A DNA stretch of 64,000 bases, taken from positions 186,001 to 250,000 of the forward strand of contig NZ_CP020330.1 in the NCBI RefSeq assembly GCF_002043005.1. The letters are read 5' to 3'. The notes under the pieces are model-generated. The model had not been told where the DNA came from. It made no database searches and was given only the letters and a program-made list of their open reading frames with translations. Position 1 is the stretch's first letter. Each line of letters opens with the position of its first letter. This stretch comes from Martelella mediterranea DSM 17316 (GTDB lineage Bacteria > Pseudomonadota > Alphaproteobacteria > Rhizobiales > Rhizobiaceae). The position numbers and the translations under genes were made by a program. Positions 25,520-33,251 of the stretch are shown in pieces.

Positions 25520-26650
25520 ATGACAAAGCATGTAGACGCGGTAAGCGAGCTTGCCGAGAATGTGGCGACCCCGTTCGAGCGCGCCCAGGCCATGCCGGTT
25601 TCGGCCTATACCAGCGAGGATTTTCTAGCACTCGAACAGTCCGAGATCTTCTCCAGGAGCTGGCTTTGCGCCGGACGGGCCGATGCCTTGAAGAAGCCCG
25701 GCGACTACATGACGATCGAGATCGCGGGCGAGCCGATCATCGTCCTGCGCGACCGGGAAGGCGAATTGCGGGCGCTCTCGAATGTCTGCCGCCACCGCAT
25801 GTCCGTGCTACTGGAAGGCCGCGGCAATGTCCGCACGATCACCTGTCCCTATCACGCCTGGACCTACTCGCTGGACGGCAGCCTGCGCGGCGCGCCGGCG
25901 ATGGAGAAGAACGATAGCTTCTGCAAGAACGACGTCAGCCTGCCGGCGATCCGCAGCGAGGAGTGGCTGGGCTGGATCATGGTCACGCTCGATCCCGACC
26001 TGCCTTCCGTCACTGAAACCCTTGCCGACGTCGACACGCTGGTCGGCTATCTGAACATGGGCGATTATGTCCAGACGTTCAGCGAGGAGCATCGCTGGAA
26101 CACCAATTGGAAAATCCTTGCCGAGAATTTCATGGAGAGCTATCACCTGCCGATGTGTCACGCCGGCACAATCGGCGGTGCGTCGAAGCTGCAGGACATG
26201 GTCTGTCCGGAAGGGTTCCCGGGCTTCAATTACCATCACATCCTCAAGGACGACTCCGTGCCGCTGGCGCTGGCGCATCCGTCCAACACGGCGCTTCAGG
26301 GCGACCAGCGCCGCCGCACCTGGCTGCTTGCGATCTACCCGTCGCTGATGATCACGCTGACGCCCGGCTACTTCTGGTATCTGTCGCTCTTGCCCGATGG
26401 TCCGGGCGGCGTGAAGATCCTCTATGGCGGCGGCCTGTCTCCGGAATACATGAACGACCCGAAGGCGGAGGAGCATTTCGCGGCGCTGAAGGGCCTGCTC
26501 GATCACGTCAACGAGGAAGATCGCGGCTGCACTGAGCGTGTCTGGAAAGGCCTTCAGAGCAAGTTCGCCAAACCGGGGGCGCTTTCCCACCTCGAGCGCC
26601 CCAACTACGAATTCGCCACCTGGATTTCGAACAAGGTGTCGGCGAAGTAG
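25520..26650 (+). CDS. Rieske non-haem iron oxygenase, catalytic subunit
   Basis: A 376-residue oxygenase alpha subunit. The Rieske [2Fe-2S] ligands are C90-x-H92 and C109-x-x-H112 (CRHRM and CPYHAW). The mononuclear iron site follows in AENFMESYHLPMCH, with His209 and His214. This family hydroxylates or demethylates aromatic rings or quaternary ammonium compounds and needs a separate reductase, which is absent here. The ATG at 25520 is preceded by AAGGAGG; the longer reading has no such site. It is a stand-alone gene 122 bases after the deacetylase gene. The lack of a small beta subunit fits carnitine- or betaine-type monooxygenases, but the substrate is not clear. Confidence 0.87.
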   Translation: MTKHVDAVSELAENVATPFERAQAMPVSAYTSEDFLALEQSEIFSRSWLCAGRADALKKPGDYMTIEIAGEPIIVLRDREGELRALSNVCRHRMSVLLEGRGNVRTITCPYHAWTYSLDGSLRGAPAMEKNDSFCKNDVSLPAIRSEEWLGWIMVTLDPDLPSVTETLADVDTLVGYLNMGDYVQTFSEEHRWNTNWKILAENFMESYHLPMCHAGTIGGASKLQDMVCPEGFPGFNYHHILKDDSVPLALAHPSNTALQGDQRRRTWLLAIYPSLMITLTPGYFWYLSLLPDGPGGVKILYGGGLSPEYMNDPKAEEHFAALKGLLDHVNEEDRGCTERVWKGLQSKFAKPGALSHLERPNYEFATWISNKVSAK

Positions 26651-26742
26651 AACATGGTTATCCGGTCTCGGATCGGCAGAAGGCGCCAGCAGGTTGCGGG
26701 CCACGTCGGGCATTCGATCTGGAAGCGCTCGGTCTAAGAACG

Positions 26743-27522
26743 CTAGTTCATGGCGAGGTCCTGCTTGCGGGTGGCCCAGCCGCATATGCGCTTCTCGATC
26801 ACGGCGAAGACCGCGTAGAGAAGGATTCCGAGGATGGCCAGGGCGAACAGGCCGGCGAAGGCGAGCGGCACGTCGAAGCTTGCCGTCGCCATCATCATCA
26901 CCGTGCCGATGCCGCGGTTGGCGGCGACCGTTTCCGACAGCACGGTCCCGACGAAGGCGAGCGTCACCGCCACTTTCAGCGAGGCGAAGAAATAGGGCAT
27001 GGTGCGGGGCAGGCTGACATTGCGCAGCACCTGGTAACGCGATGCGCCGAGCGCCTTCAGCACGTCCTCCATTTCCGGCTCGGTGGTGGCGAGCCCGGTC
27101 GCGACATTGACGACGATCGGGAAGATGCAGGTGGTGAGCGCGGTCAGCACCGCCGGCAGCGTGCCGGAGCCGAACCAGAGCACGAAGATCGGCACCACGG
27201 CGACCTTGGGGATCGAGGAAAAGCCGACCAGCAGCGGATAGGCAACATTATAGGCCGTGCGCGATATGCCGACGATCGCGCCGAGGGCAACGCCGATCAC
27301 CATGCCGAAGAAGAAGCCGACCAGGGTCGTCAGCAGGGTCTGCAGGATATGCGGCCACAGTGCCGGCATGTTGACGATCAGCGTCGAGAGGATCGCGGAC
27401 GGCTTCGGCAGCACGATCGGACTGACTTCGAAGACCACGCAGGCGACCTGCCAGAAGACGAAGAGCAGCAGGATGAAGCTCGCCGATTTCAGATGCTCGA
27501 TGGTGGTTCGCGACAGTTTCAC
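26743..27522 (-). CDS. ABC transporter permease (SsuC/TauC-like)
   Basis: A 259-residue inner-membrane permease with about six membrane segments and a BPD_transp_1 domain. The EAA-type loop is DVLKALGASRYQVLRNVSLPRTMPYFFASLK. This is the class that imports sulfonates, nitrate or pyrimidine precursors. Its start overlaps the stop of the ATPase fragment by four bases, showing the original operon order of binding protein, ATPase, permease. The permease itself is intact, but its ATPase and binding protein are broken (see 27519-27946), so it cannot work unless served by partners encoded elsewhere. Confidence 0.88.
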   Translation of the reverse strand: MKLSRTTIEHLKSASFILLLFVFWQVACVVFEVSPIVLPKPSAILSTLIVNMPALWPHILQTLLTTLVGFFFGMVIGVALGAIVGISRTAYNVAYPLLVGFSSIPKVAVVPIFVLWFGSGTLPAVLTALTTCIFPIVVNVATGLATTEPEMEDVLKALGASRYQVLRNVSLPRTMPYFFASLKVAVTLAFVGTVLSETVAANRGIGTVMMMATASFDVPLAFAGLFALAILGILLYAVFAVIEKRICGWATRKQDLAMN

Positions 27523-27692
27523 GGCGTGACCTCCTTTTGTTTCAGACGAGCCTCGAAGATCAGCCGGCGCAATTCGTTGGTGAGATCCGAGAAGGCGGGC
27601 TCGAAGGTGGTTTCAAGCGTGCGCGGACGGGAAAAGCCGACTGCCCTGTCCTCGGTCACCCGGCCGGGACGGGCGCTCATCACCAGGATGCG
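27519..27692 (-). pseudogene. ABC ATPase, C-terminal fragment
   Basis: The minus-strand frame ending at 27519 reads RILVMSARPGRVTEDRAV and continues for about 57 residues to KQKEVTP. This is the C-terminal tail of a nitrate/sulfonate-type ATPase just after its H-loop; Walker A, signature and Walker B are all missing. It joins abruptly at about 27693 to the N-terminal part of a binding-protein gene in a different reading frame. The deletion must have removed roughly the remaining 200 codons of the ATPase gene. Confidence 0.8.
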
Positions 27693-27694
27693 GC

Positions 27695-27946
27695 ATAGAC
27701 GCCCGAGCCGACGCGCGAGACGGCCTCGCCGGAACCGCCGCCTGCATCGAACTGGCAGGAAAGGCCCGCCTCCTTGTACCAACCGTTCTGTTCGGCCAGA
27801 AAGAAGGCCGCGTTGGAGCCATCGAACGGCGCCGCGAACGAGAATTTGACCGTGGTCTCCGCTGCCGCGCCGCCGGCTTTCAGGACGAAGGGCGCCGCGA
27901 GACTGGCTCCGACAAAGGCCCTGCGTGAAAGTTTCAGTCCTGCCAT
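27695..27946 (-). pseudogene. ABC substrate-binding protein, N-terminal fragment
   Basis: About 84 codons from the ATG at 27946: a signal sequence with a twin-arginine look (LSRRAFVGASLAAPFVLKAGGAAAE), then the start of an NMT1/taurine-type binding domain (KFSFAAPFDGSNAAFFLAEQNGWYKEAGL, GGSGEAVSRVGSGVY). The frame hits a stop soon after the join with the ATPase fragment. The rest of the protein (normally 320-340 residues) is deleted. It lies divergently from the GntR gene at 28084, the likely regulator of the former operon. Confidence 0.8.
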
Positions 27947-28036
27947 TTGCTTCCCCTTTTTGATGGACTTGACAGAAATGGTCTTGCAAGGGGTGTGCCA
28001 GACTGTAAACATGAATAAAAACAATCAAGCGTTCAG

Positions 28037-28060
28037 AATTGTGCACAATTTCGTGCACCA
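28037..28060. promoter_or_regulatory. Tandem GntR-type operator
   Basis: AATTGTGCACAATT at 28037-28050 is a perfect 14-bp palindrome with a TTGT-GC-ACAA core, matching the TNGTNNNACNA pattern known for FadR/FCD-type GntR regulators. It is followed directly by TCGTGCACCA (28051-28060), a near-repeat of the core. The pair lies between the broken ABC operon and the FCD-type GntR gene, 23 bases upstream of its start. It most likely mediates autoregulation and control of the former transporter operon. Confidence 0.7.
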
Positions 28061-28083
28061 GAGAATGCAGAGGACGTCCACAA

Positions 28084-28803
28084 ATGAAGCAGCCAGGCAA
28101 GCTCGTCGGCGTTATGAATGACCGGAACCGGCCAAGAGTGGAGACAGCCGAGGATGCCTATGAGCACCTTTTCTCGGCCATTGTCGATCAGCGGCTTCTG
28201 CCCGGGACGAAGCTGACCGAACTGGCGCTTGTCGAGGCGCTGGGGATCGGCAGGCGCGCCATCGCCACGGCGCTCCAGCGACTGACGTGGGAGAAGCTCG
28301 TCATTTTCCTGCCGAAGCGCGGCGCCTTCGTCGCCGCCCCCGATGCCGATGAGGCGCGTGCCGTTTTCGCCGCGCGCATCGCCATCGAGGCGGGCACCAC
28401 GGAGGCGGTGGCACGGGCGGCCGATCAGAAAGCGATCGCGCGACTGCAGGAAAACATCGAGCAGGAACACAAGCTGCGCGAACAGGGCCACATGCGCGAG
28501 GCCATCCACCTTTCAGGCGGCTTCCACGTCCTGATGGCCGAACTTTCGGGCAATCCGATCCTGGCCGAACAGGTTCGCCTTCTCGTTGCCCGCACCAGCC
28601 TGATCGTCAATCTGTTCGACAACCAGATCGGCCTTGCCGGCTGGCACGACCACCATGACGAACTGATCAATCATTGCGCCAGGGGCGAGGTCGACGAGGC
28701 CGTCACGCTGATGCGCGCGCATATCGCCGAACTCCAGGAAGCCCTCATCCTCGACCGCCGCCGGCCGGTCGCCTTCGACATGGTGGGTGTTTTTGGACGT
28801 TAG
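28084..28803 (+). CDS. GntR-family regulator with FCD effector domain
   Basis: A 239-residue regulator. The N-terminal winged helix (about residues 18-85) contains LFSAIVDQRLLPGTKLTELALVEALGIGRRAIATALQRLTWEKLVIFLPKRGAFVA. The all-helical FCD domain follows, with the metal/ligand residues expected in AIHLSGGFHVLMAELSGNP and WHDHHDELINHCARGEVDEA. Such proteins usually bind an organic acid and are repressors. ATG 28084 is chosen over 28039 because the longer start lies inside the palindromic operator. It faces the remains of the ABC operon at 26743-27946. Confidence 0.9.
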   Translation: MKQPGKLVGVMNDRNRPRVETAEDAYEHLFSAIVDQRLLPGTKLTELALVEALGIGRRAIATALQRLTWEKLVIFLPKRGAFVAAPDADEARAVFAARIAIEAGTTEAVARAADQKAIARLQENIEQEHKLREQGHMREAIHLSGGFHVLMAELSGNPILAEQVRLLVARTSLIVNLFDNQIGLAGWHDHHDELINHCARGEVDEAVTLMRAHIAELQEALILDRRRPVAFDMVGVFGR

Positions 28804-28841
28804 GCGATTTCGTACAACCATAGCGGACCGGGACAAAGGCC

Positions 28842-29774
28842 ATGCTTGATTATGTAACCCATCTGTTCCGGCTGAAGGCCATCATCGAGGAAGGCAGCCT
28901 CGGACGGGCGGCCCAGCGGCTCAACGTCACCCAACCGGCGCTGTCGCGCTCGGTCTCCCAGCTTGAGAAGCATTTCGGCCAGCCGATCCTGATCCGCCAT
29001 TCCCGCGGCGTCGCGCCGACGCCATTCGGAGAACGGGTGCTCTCCTCGGCGCTCGGCATCGAACGTCATTGGCAACTGGCCGAAAAACTGCTGCAGACCG
29101 ATCCGGCCGAGGGCAAGACCTCGATCAGGATCGGCGCCGGGCCGATCTGGCGCGGCGCGATCCTGCCGGAGTTCATCAACCAGCTCCAGAAGGATTTTCC
29201 GAAGGTCGTCTTCGAACTGCTCAGCATCGAACCGCGCGGCAGCCTGCGGGACCTCAAGGAGGGTCGGCTCGATTTCGTCTTCACCGGCGTCGACCTCACG
29301 CCCGAAGGTGAACCCGGCATATCGGTGATGCCGTTTGCCCGCATCCTCGCCAATGTCGTCGCCCGCAAGAACCATCCGATCTTCCGGCATCGCGGCCCGG
29401 ACGGAACGATCGCGCCGATCCGGCTGCTCGATTTTCCCTGGGTCGTCTACAGCGCGATGCCGAACTATCGCGACATGATGCGCCACGCGATCTATGAACA
29501 TCTCGGCGTCGAACCCGAGGTCCGCGTGATCTGCGACGGATTGCTGCCGACGCTGAGGCTGCTGGAGCTCGGCGATTTCCTCGCCGTGATGCCGCACGCG
29601 GCGATCAATCGCGACCTCACCCCAAACCTGAGGGCCGTGCCCGCTGGGCTCACGCCGCGCCGCAACCAGGCTGCCTTCTTCTACCGTTCGGAAATGGATG
29701 ACTGGGAGATCGTGCAGGCCATCCGGCGGCTCTGCCTGCAACGGTTCGGGCCGTTGGAGAGCCAAAAGCCATAA
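28842..29774 (+). CDS. LysR-family transcriptional regulator
   Basis: A 310-residue LysR-type regulator. The helix-turn-helix is in residues 5-65 (FRLKAIIEEGSLGRAAQRLNVTQPALSRSVSQLEKHFGQPILIRHSRG), followed by the effector domain from SIRIGAGPIWRGAILP. It lies 38 bases after the GntR gene and 139 bases before the first peptide-type binding-protein gene, in the same direction. It may control the sulfatase module that starts at 29914. No operator was assigned with confidence. Confidence 0.88.
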   Translation: MLDYVTHLFRLKAIIEEGSLGRAAQRLNVTQPALSRSVSQLEKHFGQPILIRHSRGVAPTPFGERVLSSALGIERHWQLAEKLLQTDPAEGKTSIRIGAGPIWRGAILPEFINQLQKDFPKVVFELLSIEPRGSLRDLKEGRLDFVFTGVDLTPEGEPGISVMPFARILANVVARKNHPIFRHRGPDGTIAPIRLLDFPWVVYSAMPNYRDMMRHAIYEHLGVEPEVRVICDGLLPTLRLLELGDFLAVMPHAAINRDLTPNLRAVPAGLTPRRNQAAFFYRSEMDDWEIVQAIRRLCLQRFGPLESQKP

Positions 29775-29913
29775 ACATCATTAATGGCTGACGCTGGTTA
29801 TTATGCTTGTGTCACATGGGTGAGCGAACCATTCTCCGCCGCACGAGGAGATTTCGCTGCCAACGGCCTTCTTTCGAGCGCCGCACGGCAGAGCCAATGA
29901 CCAGGAGGAGCCT

Positions 29914-31401
29914 ATGACCTTTCAATTCAACGGATGGCGGAAATGCGTTTCCGCCGTTGCACTTGCCGCAGCGCTCGCCGTGCCCGGCGCGGCGTTTGCC
30001 GAAACGCTGACAATCGCGAGCCCGGGCGATGCCCAGCCCAAGAACATCCTGCCGATCCGCGCCGGCAATACGTCCTGGGTGCAAGCTGTATTCGAGCCTC
30101 TGGTGCGAATCATGCCGGGCGATGACACCCCGCAGCCGGTGCTCGCCAAGAGCTGGACCGTCTCCGAGGACGGCAAGACCGTGACCTTCGAACTTGAGGA
30201 CGGCGTCACCTTCCATTCGGGCCGTCCGTTCACGTCCGCCGACGTAAAATTCACGCTGGAAACGGCCGCCGACAAGGCCTCCGCGTCCCAGTTCTCCTTC
30301 ATCGCCAGCGCGATTTCCGAGATCGCGACGCCGAGCGACACCGAGGTCGTGCTGACGCTCGAAAGGCCGATGCCGAACCTGTTCGAGTTCCTGTCCCAGA
30401 CGGTCATCGTCGACAAGGATACTTACGACCAGCGTGCTGACGGCAAGGTGCTTGTCGGCACGGGACCCTACAAATTCGCCGACTGGGTGCCCGGCGCCTC
30501 CATCCGGATGGTGTCCTATGACGGTTATCGCGACCCCTCCGCCCATGCCTTCGACGAAATCGACATCGCCGTCATCACCGACCCGACCGCGATGATTTCG
30601 GCGCTCCGCTCGAACCGCGCCCAGCTCGCCATGCAGATGCAGCCGCGCGACGCGATCGAGCTTTCGGGCAATCCGATGTACCAGACCGTGCCCACCGCCG
30701 GCTCGATTTATCCGCTCGGCGTCAACGTCACCGACGCGCCGTTCGATGACAAGCGCGTGCGCCAGGCGGTCGGCTATGCGATCGACCGGGACCGTATCAA
30801 CCAGCAGATTTTCGACGGCCTCGGCACGCCGACAGACCTGTTCTGGCCGACCTCTGACGAACAGGCGCAGCACTATGCCTACAACCCGGACAAGGCCCGC
30901 GAACTGCTGAAGGAGGCCGGCGCCGAGGGCGCGACCGCCACCGTCGCCCTCCACGCCCTGCCCTCGCAGCGGGCGATCTTCGAGATCGTGCAGAACAACC
31001 TCACCGATGCCGGTTTCAAGGTCGAGGCCAATATCCTCGACCCGTCCACCTATGGCCAGCAGCAGATCGCCGGCGAACTCGGACCGGTGTTCATCCAGCT
31101 CCACGGCATGGATGGCCTCAGCCCGGCGACGCTGCTCAGCGCCGCACCGGCCTTGCGCGACGGCAATCCCTCTCACTTCTGGACCGACGAGTATCTGAAG
31201 CTGCGCGACGCCGTCCAGAGCGCTGCGAACAAGCAGGCCTCCGACGACGCGGTCAAGGCGCTCGGGGACTATCTCCTCGACCAGGCCTTCAACCTCAACA
31301 TCCTGTCGGCGCCGACGCTCTCGGTCTCGACCACCAATCTTGAGGGCGTCGAATACACCACGACCGGCTATATCGTGTTCAATCACGCTTCCGGCGGCTG
31401 A
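29914..31401 (+). CDS. Peptide/oligosaccharide-type ABC substrate-binding protein (family 5), paralogue 1
   Basis: A 495-residue periplasmic protein with a Sec signal peptide (CVSAVALAAALAVPGAAFAE). It has the SBP_bac_5 features LAKSWTVSEDGKTVTFELEDGVTFHSGRPFTSADVKFTLE and YKFADWVPGASIRMVSYDGYRD. Family 5 proteins carry peptides, nickel or oligosaccharides. It is clearly related to the protein at 36867 (shared DAQP+N, GTGPYKF and GTPTDLFW segments). There is no permease set directly after it, only sulfatases, so it probably shares the DppBC/ATPase proteins encoded at 38402-42329. AGGAGGAG lies before the ATG. Confidence 0.88.
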   Translation: MTFQFNGWRKCVSAVALAAALAVPGAAFAETLTIASPGDAQPKNILPIRAGNTSWVQAVFEPLVRIMPGDDTPQPVLAKSWTVSEDGKTVTFELEDGVTFHSGRPFTSADVKFTLETAADKASASQFSFIASAISEIATPSDTEVVLTLERPMPNLFEFLSQTVIVDKDTYDQRADGKVLVGTGPYKFADWVPGASIRMVSYDGYRDPSAHAFDEIDIAVITDPTAMISALRSNRAQLAMQMQPRDAIELSGNPMYQTVPTAGSIYPLGVNVTDAPFDDKRVRQAVGYAIDRDRINQQIFDGLGTPTDLFWPTSDEQAQHYAYNPDKARELLKEAGAEGATATVALHALPSQRAIFEIVQNNLTDAGFKVEANILDPSTYGQQQIAGELGPVFIQLHGMDGLSPATLLSAAPALRDGNPSHFWTDEYLKLRDAVQSAANKQASDDAVKALGDYLLDQAFNLNILSAPTLSVSTTNLEGVEYTTTGYIVFNHASGG

Positions 31402-31406
31402 CATTC

Positions 31407-31433
31407 GGCGGGCCGCACGACAGGCGGCCCGCC
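31407..31433 (+). terminator. Strong intercistronic stem-loop
   Basis: GGCGGGCCGC and GCGGCCCGCC form a perfect 10-bp stem with a 7-base loop, starting five bases after the binding-protein stop codon. No T-tract follows. Stem-loops at this place usually protect the upstream binding-protein mRNA and lower read-through into the next gene, here the first sulfatase. Confidence 0.65.
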
Positions 31434-31464
31434 CCCAATCCATCCATGACAAGAGCCTGCGACC

Positions 31465-33240
31465 GTGCGTACCATTGTCCTGATGTTCGACAGCCTCAAC
31501 CGGCTCTATCTTCCGGCCTATGGCGGAACCCGGTTCGATCTTCCCAATTTCAGACGGCTTGAAAGCCGGACCGTGACCTTCGACCGGTGCTATGCGGGCT
31601 CCATGCCCTGCATGCCCGCGCGCCGGGAGATGCACACGGGCCGCCCCAATTTCCTGCATCGCGGCTGGGGTCCGCTCGAGCCGTTCGATGACAGCAGCTA
31701 CGAGATTCTCGGCAAGCACGGCGTCTATACCCATCTCGTGACAGATCATGTCCACTACTGGGAGGATGGCGGCGCGACCTATCATCCGCGCTTCTCCTCC
31801 TACGAGTTCATTCGCGGACAGGAAGGCGATCCCTGGAAGGGGCATGTCGCCGATCCGGTGATCCCGCCCGCGCTCAACTGGCGCGGCGGCAAGGGCTGGC
31901 GGCAGGACTGGATCAACCGGGCCTATACCGCCACCCGCGAAAGCCATTTCCAGACGAAAACCCTTGATGCCGGACTGGAATTCATCGACACCAATGCCGC
32001 CGCCGATAACTGGCTGCTGCAGATCGAGTGTTTCGATCCGCACGAGCCCTTCTTCACGCCGGAGGAATATCACGGCCTGACGGGCGTGCGCGACGACATG
32101 CCCCATTACGACTGGCCGGATTATCGGCCGGTTCTGGAGGACGGGGAAACGGTCGATCAGGTCAAGGCGCGCTACGGTGCGCTCCTGAAGATGTGCGATG
32201 ACAGCCTCGGCCGGCTGCTCGACCGGATGGATGCGGGCGACATGTGGAAGGACACGATCCTGATCGTTTGCACCGACCACGGCCTGCTGATCGGCGAGCG
32301 CGACTGGTACGGCAAGAATGTCCAGCCATGGTATGAGGAAACCATCCATACGCCACTGTTCGTCTGGGACCCGGTCTCGGGCAACCAGGGGACCCGCGAC
32401 GGCAGCCTTGTCCAGACCGTCGATTTCGCTGCGACCTTTCTCGATGCGTTCGGGCTTGAACCGACGCCCGACATGCAATCGTGCTCAATCCTGCAGCACC
32501 TGCGCACCGGCGCACCGGTGCGCGAGACCGCGCTTTTCGGCATTTTCGGCGGTCATGTCAGCATCACCGACGGGCGCTACGTCTATATGCGCGCCTGCGC
32601 CACGCCGCAGAACCGGCCGCTCGAGGAATTCACCCTGATGCCGACGCGGATGAAGGCGCGGTTTTCGGCGGGCGAACTGAGAGACTTCCGGGTCGCCCCC
32701 CCCTTCGCCTTCACCAAGGGCGTGCAGACCATCGTCACGCGCGGCGGCGCCTTCGGCAATCCCTATCATTTCGGAACGCTGCTGTTCGACCTTGAAACCG
32801 ATCCGGACGAAACGACGCCGTTGAACGATCCCGCGCTCGAAACCCGAATGGCGACCATGCTGGTCGAGGCGATGCGGAAAAACGACGCGCCGGCCTCGCA
32901 GTATGAGCGCCTCGGCCTGCCGGAAACCGGCCCTGTCGAAGAACGGCATCTGCTGATCGAAAGGCAATGGCCGCAGATCGAGCGCAGCCGCCAGCGCAAC
33001 TGGAAGCAGGCGCCGGCGGATAGCTACGGCCCCGCCGCCCGTCTCACCATTGCCGAAGTCTTTGCCGATCCGGCCCTGAAGGCGCTCGTCGACGAGGCGT
33101 TCGGCTTCGCCCTCGGCCCGGCGATGGTCGAGCGCTTCGGCCGCAACAGCCTCTGGGCGCTCGCGGTCATGTCGCCCGGCGTCACGCCCGGGGATCTGCA
33201 CGCCCTCGACGACCGGCTCGTCCGGCATCAGCCCGCATAG
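31465..33240 (+). CDS. Cys-type sulfatase, paralogue 1
   Basis: A 591-residue sulfatase that would hydrolyse a sulfate ester after conversion of Cys49 to formylglycine: the motif is C49-M-P-A-R in GSMPCMPARREMHTG, the C-x-P-x-R form. An N-terminal metal Asp lies in MFDSLNR and the second metal pair in VCTDHG (about residue 270). There is no signal peptide, so it acts in the cytoplasm unless exported in an unusual way. The start is a GTG at 31465 without a strong ribosome binding site. It is closely related along its whole length to the sulfatase at 42983. No formylglycine-generating enzyme is encoded in the window. Confidence 0.9.
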   Translation: MRTIVLMFDSLNRLYLPAYGGTRFDLPNFRRLESRTVTFDRCYAGSMPCMPARREMHTGRPNFLHRGWGPLEPFDDSSYEILGKHGVYTHLVTDHVHYWEDGGATYHPRFSSYEFIRGQEGDPWKGHVADPVIPPALNWRGGKGWRQDWINRAYTATRESHFQTKTLDAGLEFIDTNAAADNWLLQIECFDPHEPFFTPEEYHGLTGVRDDMPHYDWPDYRPVLEDGETVDQVKARYGALLKMCDDSLGRLLDRMDAGDMWKDTILIVCTDHGLLIGERDWYGKNVQPWYEETIHTPLFVWDPVSGNQGTRDGSLVQTVDFAATFLDAFGLEPTPDMQSCSILQHLRTGAPVRETALFGIFGGHVSITDGRYVYMRACATPQNRPLEEFTLMPTRMKARFSAGELRDFRVAPPFAFTKGVQTIVTRGGAFGNPYHFGTLLFDLETDPDETTPLNDPALETRMATMLVEAMRKNDAPASQYERLGLPETGPVEERHLLIERQWPQIERSRQRNWKQAPADSYGPAARLTIAEVFADPALKALVDEAFGFALGPAMVERFGRNSLWALAVMSPGVTPGDLHALDDRLVRHQPA

Positions 33241-33251
33241 GAAGTCCCATC

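Noticed and set aside
29812..32478. Minus-strand ORF of 888 codons opposite binding protein and sulfatase
   Set aside because: It spans two well-recognised plus-strand genes and the gap between them and has no family motif; an antisense shadow.
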